From Halorientalis sp. (lineage in GTDB: Archaea; Halobacteriota; Halobacteria; Halobacteriales; Haloarculaceae): a stretch of 64,000 bases of DNA. The stretch is from assembly GCF_028275115.1 (NCBI RefSeq), contig NZ_JAQCNH010000112.1, positions 1-64,000 of the forward strand. Reading direction: 5' to 3'. Both the position numbers and the translations under genes were made by a program. Positions within the stretch are counted from its first letter, which is position 1, and every line of letters begins with the position of its first letter. The notes beneath the pieces were generated by a model. It ran no database searches and was not told the origin of the DNA. It worked only from the letters and a program-made list of their open reading frames with translations. Below are positions 7,878-15,261 of this stretch, in pieces.

Positions 7878-9033
7878 CGCCACCCACGAGCACGGCCCGG
7901 AGTGTGGGTGCGAGAGCTGCGGCGACCCGCGCTCGATGGACTTCCTCGACAAGTACCTCACCGTCTGGATCTTCGGGGCGATGGCCGTCGGCGTCGGCCT
8001 CGGCTTCGTCGCACCGTCGGTCACCCAGCCGATTCAGGACTTCCGTCTCGTCGAGATTGGGCTGATCGCGATGATGTACCCGCCGTTGGCAAAGGCTGAC
8101 TACTCGCAGTTGCGGGCCGTGTTCAGCAACTGGCGGGTCCTCGGACTCAGTCTCGTCCAGAACTGGCTCATCGGCCCGACGCTGATGTTCGGGCTCGCAG
8201 TCGTGTTTTTCAGCGGTCTCGTTCCGGGCCTCCCGGCCCGCCCCGAGTACTTCCTTGGCCTCGTGTTCATCGGGATGGCCCGCTGTATCGCCATGGTGCT
8301 AGTCTGGAACGAGTTGGCCGAGGGCTCGACGGAGTACGTCACCGGTCTCGTCGCGTTCAACAGTCTCTTCCAGATCGTCACCTACGGCGTCTACATCTGG
8401 TTTTTTGCCCTGTTCCTGCCGCCCCTGCTCGGTATGGAATCGCTCGTCGCCGGCATCGAGATGTTCGACGTGACACCGGTGCAGGTGTTCGAGGCGATTG
8501 TCGTCTTCCTCGGCATCCCGTTCGCCGGCGGCTTCCTCACCCGATACGTCGGGACCCGGAGCAGGGGCCAGGAGTGGTACGACGAGGAGTTCGTCCCGAA
8601 GATCGATCCACTGACGCTGGTCGCGCTGCTGTTCACCGTGGTTGTGATGTTCGCGACCCAGGGTGGCGCCATCGTCGCCGCACCCGGCGACGTGTTGCTC
8701 ATTGCCGTCCCGCTGACCATCTACTTCGTCGTGATGTTTCTCGTCAGCTTCGGCATGGGGAAGGGGATCGGCGCGGACTACTCGACGACGACAGCAATCG
8801 GCTTCACGGCTGCCTCGAACAACTTCGAGCTGGCTATCGCCGTCGCCGTCGCGGTGTTCGGCGTCGGCTCCGGCGTCGCCTTCACGACCGTCGTCGGTCC
8901 GCTGATCGAGGTGCCGGTCCTGCTCGCCCTGGTCAACGTCGCGCTGTACTTCCAGCGCCGCTTCGACTGGACCGGGACCACGCCCAGTGGTCTCGACGGG
9001 TCGGCCGCTGAACCGGCTCCAGAGGACGATTGA
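7870..9033 (+). CDS. acr3: Arsenite efflux permease, ACR3 family
   Basis: A 387-residue protein with about ten membrane segments starting at LTVWIFGAMAVGVGL. The Acr3 hallmark GMARCIAMVLVWN holds the conserved transport cysteine of TM4, and a conserved glutamate lies in VVGPLIEVPVL. The N-terminus has an unusual cytoplasmic cysteine cluster (C12, C14, C17 in ECGCESCGD) that could bind arsenite delivered by ArsC. The start ATG at 7870 overlaps arsC. The T-tract at 9150-9157 may be a terminator. Confidence 0.92.
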   Translation: MSNATHEHGPECGCESCGDPRSMDFLDKYLTVWIFGAMAVGVGLGFVAPSVTQPIQDFRLVEIGLIAMMYPPLAKADYSQLRAVFSNWRVLGLSLVQNWLIGPTLMFGLAVVFFSGLVPGLPARPEYFLGLVFIGMARCIAMVLVWNELAEGSTEYVTGLVAFNSLFQIVTYGVYIWFFALFLPPLLGMESLVAGIEMFDVTPVQVFEAIVVFLGIPFAGGFLTRYVGTRSRGQEWYDEEFVPKIDPLTLVALLFTVVVMFATQGGAIVAAPGDVLLIAVPLTIYFVVMFLVSFGMGKGIGADYSTTTAIGFTAASNNFELAIAVAVAVFGVGSGVAFTTVVGPLIEVPVLLALVNVALYFQRRFDWTGTTPSGLDGSAAEPAPEDD

Positions 9034-9043
9034 CAGGGGACGC

Positions 9044-9137
9044 GACCGAAGGGAGCGTCCCCGGACGAGCGAGCGGGGAGGAACGACCCGCGAACCGGGC
9101 CGTTTGACCGAAGGGAGCGTCCCCAGACGAGCGAGCG
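9044..9137. repeat. 32-bp direct repeat, two copies, in the acr3-CPBP spacer
   Basis: Copies at 9044-9075 and 9106-9137 differ at one base. Each begins GACCGAAGGGAGCGTCCCC and ends GACGAGCGAGCG. The period is 62 bp. The unit is not a long palindrome. It fills most of the 144-bp spacer; the function is unknown. Confidence 0.7.
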
Positions 9138-9177
9138 AACCCGCCGGCCTTTTTGTTTGGTCCCAATAAGAGACGGT

Positions 9178-9924
9178 ATGAATGTGGCGAGAACGGTGAC
9201 GAAGCGTCGGCTCCTGATACTCGGGGCGATGCTCGGGCTCACGGTCGCGAGTCTCGTGGTCGGGCTGGCAGCGGTTCTGGGACTCGCCGTGCTCGTCATG
9301 GGCGCCGGTATCGAACTGTCCAGCACGGGCGCACTCATTCTCAGTCTGATCGGCGTCCAGGGAATCGCGTTCCCGACCGTCGGACTCCTCTATCTCCGCT
9401 ATCACGGTCGGACGGTCCGAGAGTTCGTGCCGACGACGGTTCCGAGCCTCAGGGACATCGGCGTCATCGTCGCCGGGTGGCTCGGCGCCCTCGGACTGCT
9501 CTTGCTCGTCGCGAATCTGGTTCTGGCTGTCTCGGACACCGCGCCGGCACAGAACCAGGCGGCACAGACCGTCGCCGAGAATCCCGAGTTCGTCCCCTTT
9601 CTGCTCCCCTTCGTCTTCCTGCTGAACGGCCCCGGCGAGGAGTTCCTCTTCCGTGGCGTCATCCAGGGCCGTTTCCGCGAGGATTTCTCCGCGCCCGGCG
9701 CCATCGTCCTGGCCACGCTGATGTTCGCCCCAATCCACGTCTTCTCGTTCGTCGGCGCGTCCCCGCAGGCCGCGCTGCTCACGATCAGCCTCCTCACCGT
9801 CCCGAGCCTCGTCTTCGGCGCGATTTATGAGTACACGGACAACTTCGTCGTCCCGGCGCTGGTCCACGGTCTCTATAACGCGACGCTGTTCGGCAGCGTC
9901 TACCTGACCAATGCCGTCGGGTAA
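9178..9924 (+). CDS. CPBP-family intramembrane metalloprotease (CAAX protease-like)
   Basis: A 248-residue multi-spanning membrane protein (about seven segments). The four family motifs are visible: E154-E155-x3-R159 in GEEFLFRG, the FAPIH histidine motif, and HGLYN near the C-terminus. Known members are glutamate/metal intramembrane proteases of the type II CAAX/Abi family. Substrate here unknown. The ATG at 9178 is preceded by an AT-rich tract (CCCAATAAG); an upstream in-frame ATG at 9157 is less likely. Confidence 0.85.
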   Translation: MNVARTVTKRRLLILGAMLGLTVASLVVGLAAVLGLAVLVMGAGIELSSTGALILSLIGVQGIAFPTVGLLYLRYHGRTVREFVPTTVPSLRDIGVIVAGWLGALGLLLLVANLVLAVSDTAPAQNQAAQTVAENPEFVPFLLPFVFLLNGPGEEFLFRGVIQGRFREDFSAPGAIVLATLMFAPIHVFSFVGASPQAALLTISLLTVPSLVFGAIYEYTDNFVVPALVHGLYNATLFGSVYLTNAVG

Positions 9925-9967
9925 CCGGGAGCGCCGTTGCTTAGTAGCAGGCTCGCCAATAGCCGGT

Positions 9968-10249
9968 ATGAGAGACGACGGGCGACTGCGTCGGTTCGTC
10001 GAGAACCTCCGGGCTGCTGGAGACCAGTTCGCAGCGGCGAAACGTGCATACAGCGACGCCAAACGGTCGGCACTGGCCGACCTCCCGCAGGACGGCCGGG
10101 GCCGCGCGAAGATCGTCTGTCGCCGCTACGCCGAGAAACGCGCCGTCGCACTCGACGAGGAAGGCCGGCCGTCCTGTTTCGACGCCGACCACACCGACTG
10201 CCAGGGCTGTGCCGAAGACGTGCGCGACGGCATCGTCGAGACCTGGTAG
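9968..10249 (+). CDS. Conserved haloarchaeal protein, DUF7091-like, 93 aa
   Basis: A small protein with a basic helical N-terminus and a cysteine-rich C-terminal half: IVCRRYAEKRAV, GRPSCFDADHTDCQGCAEDVRDG. The four cysteines and one histidine suggest a small metal-binding fold. It resembles a haloarchaeal family I believe is DUF7091 (not certain). It is followed after 30 nt by the sugar-nucleotide pyrophosphorylase gene; co-transcription is possible. Confidence 0.7.
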   Translation: MRDDGRLRRFVENLRAAGDQFAAAKRAYSDAKRSALADLPQDGRGRAKIVCRRYAEKRAVALDEEGRPSCFDADHTDCQGCAEDVRDGIVETW

Positions 10250-10279
10250 GTTTTTCCCCCGAGCGGCCGTCGAACCGAT

Positions 10280-11338
10280 ATGGACCGTCCGCTCGTCGCC
10301 GTCGTCCTCGCCGGTGGTACCGGCACCCGGCTCTACCCCGCCAGCCGGCGCCACCGGCCCAAGCAGTTCCAGTCGTTCGGCCACGAGCAGTCACTCCTCG
10401 CCGACACGGTCGACCGGGCCGGGTTCGCCGACGAGGTGTACGTCCTCACCCGCCCGGAACTCGCCGAGTCGGTCCGCGAACACGCGCCACAGGCCGCCGT
10501 CCTCACCGAACCCACGCCGAAAGACACCGGTCCCGCGCTGGTGTACGCTGCCCACCGCATCCGCGACCAGTTGAGCGGAGCCGTCATGATCACCATGCCC
10601 AGCGACCACCGGATCGACGGCGACTTCGCGTCCACCGCTCGCACGGCCGCCGAAGTGGCCGTCGACACAGGCGGCCTGGTCACCGTCGGCGTCGAACCCA
10701 CCCGTCCCGCGCCCGGCTACGGCTACGTGGAGCCAGGAGAGCGCCTAGACGGCGACTGTAGGGAGCCCTCGAACCCGTCGAGCGACGCCGACGGGGCCGC
10801 GAGCAGCGACGGGTACCACACCGTCGCGTCGTTCACCGAAAAGCCGGACTCCGAAACCGCCGCGACGTACGTCGACTGGGGCTACTACTGGAACGCCGGC
10901 ATCTTCGCCTGGACGCCCAACGCCTTCCTCGGCGAGGCCAGGACATCCTCGCTCGGCCCGCTCGTCGAGGCCATGGACGACGCCGACCCCAACCGTGGCT
11001 TCGCGGCTGTCGACCCCGTCAGCGTCGACTACGCTGTGCTCGAACGGACCGACAAGGCATACGTCGTCCCCGCGAGCTTCGAGTGGGACGACCTGGGGTC
11101 GTGGGACGCCGTCGAGCGCCTCTTCGAGGCAGACGACTCCGGCAACGTCGTCCTCGGCGATGGCCTGCTGACGGATGCCGCGGAGAACGTCGTCGCCACC
11201 GACGGCCACGTCAGTCTGGTCGGTGTCTCTGAGCTGGTGGTCGCGAGCTACGGGGACCGGACGCTGGTGATTCCGAAAGCCCGCGCACAGGAGGTCCGTG
11301 ACGTCGTCGATCAGTTACGCGAGGACGGTCGGTACTAG
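10280..11338 (+). CDS. manC: Mannose-1-phosphate guanylyltransferase family nucleotidyltransferase
   Basis: A 352-residue protein. The N-terminal nucleotidyltransferase signature VVLAGGTGTRLYPASRRHRPKQF contains the GGxGxRL..PK motif. TMPSDHRI is the DxD-like metal region, then GYGYVEPG, FTEKPD and WNAGIFAWTPNAF follow as in GDP-mannose pyrophosphorylases. The C-terminus (VIPKARAQEVRDVV) is the monofunctional type without an isomerase domain. It would supply GDP-mannose for glycosylation. A short acidic insertion (about residues 158-176) is a halophile feature. The 3' end overlaps the convergent SDR gene by 4 nt. Confidence 0.82.
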   Translation: MDRPLVAVVLAGGTGTRLYPASRRHRPKQFQSFGHEQSLLADTVDRAGFADEVYVLTRPELAESVREHAPQAAVLTEPTPKDTGPALVYAAHRIRDQLSGAVMITMPSDHRIDGDFASTARTAAEVAVDTGGLVTVGVEPTRPAPGYGYVEPGERLDGDCREPSNPSSDADGAASSDGYHTVASFTEKPDSETAATYVDWGYYWNAGIFAWTPNAFLGEARTSSLGPLVEAMDDADPNRGFAAVDPVSVDYAVLERTDKAYVVPASFEWDDLGSWDAVERLFEADDSGNVVLGDGLLTDAAENVVATDGHVSLVGVSELVVASYGDRTLVIPKARAQEVRDVVDQLREDGRY

Positions 11339-12120
11339 CTCCGCAGGCTCCCACCGTCGACCGGCACCGCCGCGCCGTTGACGTAACTCGCCGCGTCGCT
11401 AGAGAGCCACGCGACGGCCTCGGCCAGTTCCTCGGGGTCGCCGATTCGCGCCAGCGGAATCCCGTCCGCCCAGTCCGCGAGGCCCTCCTCGTAGCTCCCG
11501 TACTCGCCACGCTCGATGTTCTGCTCGATCAGGTCCTCGATGCGACTGGTCTCGTGTGCGCCCGGCAGGACCGCGTTGACCCGCACGTCCGGCGCGAACT
11601 CCCGGGCCTGGGTCTTCATCAGCCCGATGACCGCCCGCCGGACCGAGTTCGAGAGCACGAGTCCGTCGATGACTTCCTGAACCGAGCGGGAGGTGATATT
11701 GACGACGGTCCCCGCGTCGCTCTCTCGCAGGTGGGGATGGGCCTCCCGAGTCGTCCGTACGACACTCATCACCAGCAGGTCGTACGCCGAGTAGAAGTCC
11801 GCGTCGTCCATGTCGAGAAAGGGACCGCTCGGCGGACCGCCCGCGCTCGTGACGACGTGGTCCAGCCCGCCGAACGCGTCGACCGTCTCGGCGACGAACC
11901 GCTCGATGTCCGCGGCCTCGGTGATGTCGGCCTCGGCTGTGAGGACGTCGCCGCCACCGAGTTCGTCCAGGGTCTGCTCGGCCTCGGCGAGTCTGTCGAC
12001 AGCGCGGCCACAGATCGCCACGTCCGCACCCTCGCGAGCGAAGGCCTCGGCGCTGGCCAGACCGAGGCCGCTGCTGGCTGCTGTAAACAGTGCCGCGTTC
12101 CCGTCGAGTTCGAACTCCAT
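11335..12120 (-). CDS. SDR-family protein with a non-canonical active site
   Basis: A 261-residue Rossmann-fold protein with FTAASSGLGLA as the nucleotide loop (residues 12-22; the usual TGxxxGxG is TAASSGLG), TSAGG for the NAG motif, S144 in NITSRS and C-terminal PVDGGS. The catalytic YxxxK is replaced by SNSVR (residues 157-161), so tyrosine and lysine are both gone. This fits the divergent SDR group related to BacC/FabG-like proteins that carry (A/S)N-type motifs. Standard dehydrogenase chemistry is doubtful; substrate unknown. Its start ATG faces the end of the tfx gene on the same strand. Confidence 0.82.
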   Translation of the reverse strand: MEFELDGNAALFTAASSGLGLASAEAFAREGADVAICGRAVDRLAEAEQTLDELGGGDVLTAEADITEAADIERFVAETVDAFGGLDHVVTSAGGPPSGPFLDMDDADFYSAYDLLVMSVVRTTREAHPHLRESDAGTVVNITSRSVQEVIDGLVLSNSVRRAVIGLMKTQAREFAPDVRVNAVLPGAHETSRIEDLIEQNIERGEYGSYEEGLADWADGIPLARIGDPEELAEAVAWLSSDAASYVNGAAVPVDGGSLRS

Positions 12121-12152
12121 GCTCCGGTTGAGGTGGGCCGCCGTCTAAAGAC

Positions 12153-12626
12153 TCACTCCTCGGGCCGCTGGCGCACCCGCACCGCCCCGTCGCTGGTGAC
12201 GCCGACGAACAGCCGCCGTTCGACGTTTCGCCCGACGACCGCGTCGCCCGCCTCGTCACTGATGCGCTTCATGAGTTCGGGAGCTGTGTGGTTGACCTTG
12301 ACCCCGACCTCGTCACACTCGGCGAACACTCGCGCCGGTACGTCGTAGAGGTCCGTCCCCGGCTCGACGGTGATCTGGACCGGCGCGCGCAACGTCTCCG
12401 CGAACGCAACCGTCTCGTAAGCTTTCGAGACGTTGTCACGGGCACTAGACTCGACACTAGAGACGTTCGCTCGCGACGTGCCCAGCAGGTCGGCGATTTC
12501 GGCCTGTGCTAACCCTCGCTCGCGAAGCGCCAACACCTCCGCCTGTCGCCGCGTCAGCACGTTCTCCGCGGTATCGAACCCCGCCCGGTCGAGAACTTCG
12601 TCAGCGTCAATCTCGTCGTCAGTCAT
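12153..12626 (-). CDS. tfx: Tfx-family DNA-binding protein
   Basis: A 157-residue protein. Residues 23-65 (NVLTRRQAEVLALRERGLAQAEIADLLGTS) are a sigma-4-like HTH, followed by NVSSVESSARDNVSKAYET. The C-terminal domain (VPARVFAECDEVGVKVNHTAPELM) is typical of Tfx, first described as a regulator near the fmd operon in Methanothermobacter. The haloarchaeal role is unknown. It precedes the SDR gene on the same strand with a 32-nt gap, so they may share a transcript. Confidence 0.85.
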   Translation of the reverse strand: MTDDEIDADEVLDRAGFDTAENVLTRRQAEVLALRERGLAQAEIADLLGTSRANVSSVESSARDNVSKAYETVAFAETLRAPVQITVEPGTDLYDVPARVFAECDEVGVKVNHTAPELMKRISDEAGDAVVGRNVERRLFVGVTSDGAVRVRQRPEE

Positions 12627-12767
12627 TCGTGTGCCCCGCGTCTCCGTTACGTAATGGTATCATCGCCCGCGCGAAAAACCCACCGTCCGAGTCGCCACCA
12701 CCGTCCGACCTGCGAGCGGTGAGTTGGATTGTCCACAGGTCCGCCGCTCACGACTCCGCGAGCCGCC

Positions 12768-13268
12768 TCAGCTCCCCCAGAAGTTGTCCCGACTTCCGAG
12801 GTGTGGATCCTCGTCTCTCGCGTCCAGGTCGTCTGCTGCCGCCCCGTCGGCATCGGCCGCCTCGTCGTCGGCTCCGCTGTCGTCCGCTTCCCCGTCCCCG
12901 TCCCTGTCCCCGTCGTCGGCCTCGGCCTCCTCCTCCAGCGGCAGTCGCTCGATTTCCTCGGCTTTCGCGTGGTTCGAGTGGACACGCGTGATCTGGACGC
13001 GTGCCCGCGCCTCCGGCAGGACGCCGTCAACCATCACGATGAACCCGTCCCCAGTGCGGCCGACGCCAGCACCGCTCTCGTGGATGTCTTCGACCGTCAC
13101 GACGACTTCTTCGCCGGGCTGGACAGGTTGTTCTTTCAGGTCGCGGATCGGCTGGTTGTAGTGGTTGCACCACTCCGCGCCGCCGCGGTCCCCGTAGTGC
13201 TGGCACCCCATGCCTTCGATTCGTTCGCTAAAACTGGGGCAGTCGTCCGCCAGTGGACAATCCGGCAT
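12768..13268 (-). CDS. TRAM-domain protein with Cys-rich N-terminus and acidic tail
   Basis: A 166-residue protein. The N-terminus MPDCPLADDCPSF with further Cys/His in GMGCQHYGDRGGAEWCNH suggests a metal site. Residues about 50-100 (GEEVVVTVEDIHESGAGVGRTGDGFIVMVDG) are a TRAM beta-barrel. The last 60 residues are almost all Asp, Glu and Ala, ending LGSRDNFWGS. TRAM proteins bind RNA; stand-alone archaeal forms have been linked to cold response and RNA chaperone activity. The enzymatic RumA/MiaB domains that usually accompany TRAM are absent. Confidence 0.85.
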   Translation of the reverse strand: MPDCPLADDCPSFSERIEGMGCQHYGDRGGAEWCNHYNQPIRDLKEQPVQPGEEVVVTVEDIHESGAGVGRTGDGFIVMVDGVLPEARARVQITRVHSNHAKAEEIERLPLEEEAEADDGDRDGDGEADDSGADDEAADADGAAADDLDARDEDPHLGSRDNFWGS

Positions 13269-13318
13269 ACCGATTGGTACTCACAGCGGCAATTAAACGC
13301 TTACGACCCACCTTTTTC

Positions 13319-13395
13319 CGCGGGGGGTCGCGAACGACCCCCCGCGCAAAAACGTGGGCAAAAAAGGCGGAATTCGCGCTGGTGGCGCGAATTCC
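13319..13395 (-). terminator. Hairpin plus T-tract downstream of the hydrolase gene
   Basis: Two strong hairpins occur: arms 13319-13330/13335-13346 (12 bp, CGAA loop) and arms 13369-13379/13385-13395 (11 bp, 5-nt loop). Read on the minus strand, the second hairpin is followed by a run of T (A-run at 13360-13366 on the plus strand) and a second T5 at 13347-13351. It lies 75 nt after the hydrolase stop, so it probably ends that transcript. The T-tract block resembles the one after etfA. Confidence 0.5.
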
Positions 13396-13470
13396 GGTGC
13401 TGTGCTGGTAGCAACCACCACCGCCCCGCTACCGCAACCGCTACCGTCCAAACCTATCGAAATATCGCGG

Positions 13471-14316
13471 CTATCCCGCGAACAGTTCCCAGATCGGGTC
13501 GATCTGTTCGGGCGTGTTCAGCGCCGGTGCGTGTCCGCAGTCGACCTCGACCGTCTCTGCCTCGGGCTGGACCTCCTGCATTCGCTCGAAGGGTTCCGCA
13601 GGCAGGATGTCAGAGTCCGCTCCCCGAAGGATCAGGATCGGGGCGTCGATGGCCGCCCACACGTCCCACGGGTCGGGCCCCTCGTCGTCGTCCTCGCCCG
13701 CGAGGATCCGCGGATCGTACTGTGTCGTGACACGACCGTCGTCGGTCCGCCGGGCCGAGGTCATGGTCAGCCGCCGGTACTCGTCGTCGGTCATCTCGCT
13801 GAACCGCCCCTCGTACAGCTCCCGGAAGTAGTCTTCCAGTTCCCCCACCGTCTCGACCATCGGCGGGTCGGGGACGTACTCCATGATTCGCCCGAGCGCC
13901 TCGGGCGCGGAATCGGCCTCCGGATTCGGCGGCATGTCGTTGATCACCAGCCGCTCGATCCGGTTGGCGAACGGCCCCCCGGCCAGCGCCATGCCAAGCC
14001 CACCGCCCATCGACGTGCCGACGTACCGGACCGGGCCCAGGTCGAGCGCGTCACAGAACCCCACCAGCGTCTCGACCATGGCCGCGTTGCTGTAGCGCTC
14101 TGCGGGGTCGTCGGCCCACTCGCTCCAGCCCCGTCCCGGCATGTCCGGGCAGACCACGTGGTAGTCGTCCTGGAGTTCCCGCGCCAGCGGGTCGAAGTCC
14201 CGGCCGTTCCGGGAGAGGCCGTGGACGCACAGCACTGTGGGGTCGGCGGGGTCGCCCCACGCCGAGTAGTGGATCTCGGTCCCGTCGACGGTGACGAACT
14301 CGTCACTTCGTGCCAT
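13471..14316 (-). CDS. Alpha/beta hydrolase
   Basis: A 281-residue protein. VLCVHGLSRNG gives the oxyanion-hole HG motif. The nucleophile elbow is G-T-S102-M-G, the acid is probably in RGADSDILP, and the histidine is in DCGHAPALN near the C-terminus. The complete triad points to an active esterase, lipase or C-C hydrolase; the cap region (residues 125-190) is acidic and unhelpful for substrate. The start was placed at 14316 (MARSDEFVTVDG), since the upstream extension lacks hydrolase features. Confidence 0.85.
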   Translation of the reverse strand: MARSDEFVTVDGTEIHYSAWGDPADPTVLCVHGLSRNGRDFDPLARELQDDYHVVCPDMPGRGWSEWADDPAERYSNAAMVETLVGFCDALDLGPVRYVGTSMGGGLGMALAGGPFANRIERLVINDMPPNPEADSAPEALGRIMEYVPDPPMVETVGELEDYFRELYEGRFSEMTDDEYRRLTMTSARRTDDGRVTTQYDPRILAGEDDDEGPDPWDVWAAIDAPILILRGADSDILPAEPFERMQEVQPEAETVEVDCGHAPALNTPEQIDPIWELFAG

Positions 14317-14405
14317 AGCCTCGCTTGGTCGGGCCGACTCAAAAGTCCCGGTGGCGTGGTGAGACCGCGGTAGTTTTACTTCGGGAGTCGCTGATATGAA
14401 GCACA

Positions 14406-14576
14406 ATGGGCTTTGGAAGCTACGACGAGTCCGAGCAGAAAGATCAGAACGTCGAAACCGACGAGGACGAAGCCGTCAACGTTCACGAGGACCACGACAC
14501 CGGTGACGTCGAGTTCCAGTCCGACATGGACACCGACGAACTGGTGGACCAACTGCAGCACATGAAAGACGACTAA
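14406..14576 (+). CDS. DUF5786 family protein, 56 aa
   Basis: The product starts MGFGSYDESEQKDQNVE and ends LVDQLQHMKDD, matching the small, very acidic DUF5786 proteins found across haloarchaea. About a third of its residues are Asp or Glu. No function is known. A TATA-like TAGTTTTAC lies about 30 nt before the ATG (14371-14379). It is divergent from the hydrolase gene. Confidence 0.8.
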   Translation: MGFGSYDESEQKDQNVETDEDEAVNVHEDHDTGDVEFQSDMDTDELVDQLQHMKDD

Positions 14577-14587
14577 ATTTTCACCTG

Positions 14588-14644
14588 CTAAATTTTTACT
14601 GCAGGGGGACTCGCCTCCGGCGAACCCCCTTTGCAAAAATTTAG
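14588..14644. repeat. 57-nt imperfect palindrome after the DUF5786 gene
   Basis: Outer arms CTAAATTTTT (14588-14597) and AAAAATTTAG (14635-14644) enclose an inner hairpin GGGGGACTCGCC...GGCGAACCCCC. The preceding TAAATTTT and internal T5 could end the DUF5786 transcript. Two more GC hairpins follow (about 14705-14750, including GGCGGGACCTTCGGTCCCGCC). The rest of 14577-14846 shows no gene. Confidence 0.55.
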
Positions 14645-14846
14645 TATAAAAACTTCCCGGGCGCGAGCCGGAGCTCGCGTCCGGTGAACCGCGCTCCCCT
14701 CGTCGCCGGCGCGTAGCGCCGGCTGCAGGCGGGACCTTCGGTCCCGCCCTGGTCGCGCGGATGCCAGTTTGTACGAGAGTCGTGTGCAGCGGCTGGTACA
14801 GTGGGAGTGTGACCTGGTCGAACATTCGGGTAGTACAACTGCCGAG

Positions 14847-15134
14847 CTACGCCCTCTCGGCGCTCCGATTCTCGAGCCACCAGCCGAATCCCGTTCCGGG
14901 AAGCCCGAGCAGAAGTAGTGGCAGTAGCAGATAGAGCGCGGAAAGCTTGTTCCCCGACAGAAGCACTACCACCGAGAGGAGCAAAGTACTCGTCGCCATC
15001 ACACCAACGTCGTACTCTCGCCGTCGAAGTGCGATGCCAGTCAACACGGGAACTCCGGCTGCGAGACCGAACGAAACGTTGCCGAACCAGTCGACGACCG
15101 ACAGCGTCGGGGCGGCGAGAGCGTTCGCACCCAC
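14847..15134 (-). CDS. Small membrane protein, about 95 aa
   Basis: The frame encodes three hydrophobic segments (VSFGLAAGVPVLTGIAL, TSTLLLSVVVLLSG, LYLLLPLLLLGLPGTGFGWW), a short charged loop RRREYDVG and the end ENRSAERA. The frame stays open upstream to 15332, but a TATA-like TATAAAT on the minus strand (15182-15188) lies inside it, so I chose the GTG at 15134. A start further upstream cannot be excluded. The function is unknown. Confidence 0.55.
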   Translation of the reverse strand: MGANALAAPTLSVVDWFGNVSFGLAAGVPVLTGIALRRREYDVGVMATSTLLLSVVVLLSGNKLSALYLLLPLLLLGLPGTGFGWWLENRSAERA

Positions 15135-15181
15135 GAGTGCGACGGTTGCCCCTGTAATAGCTTCAAGCCGGTCAGTGGCGG

Positions 15182-15188
15182 TATAAAT
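15182..15188 (-). promoter_or_regulatory. TATA-like box of the small membrane protein gene
   Basis: The minus-strand ATTTATA stands alone in GC-rich DNA about 50 nt before GTG 15134, which would give a leader of roughly 20-25 nt. Confidence 0.4.
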
Positions 15189-15261
15189 GTTTGACCGGAA
15201 GACTCGGCGGTGATAACGGTGGTTGCAAAGCGTGTCGGCACGAAACGGTCCGTGGCCAGCG

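Noticed and set aside
9044-9137. Possible mini CRISPR array
   Set aside because: Only two units, with a 30-bp spacer, no leader and no cas genes; treated as a simple direct repeat.
8299-10062. 587-codon open frame on the minus strand
   Set aside because: It is the antisense shadow of acr3 and the CPBP gene; the sequence is Asp/Glu/Arg runs without any fold.
14376-14825. Minus-strand ORF of 149 codons opposite DUF5786
   Set aside because: It reads through palindromes and opposite a well-supported small gene; composition is not that of a haloarchaeal protein.
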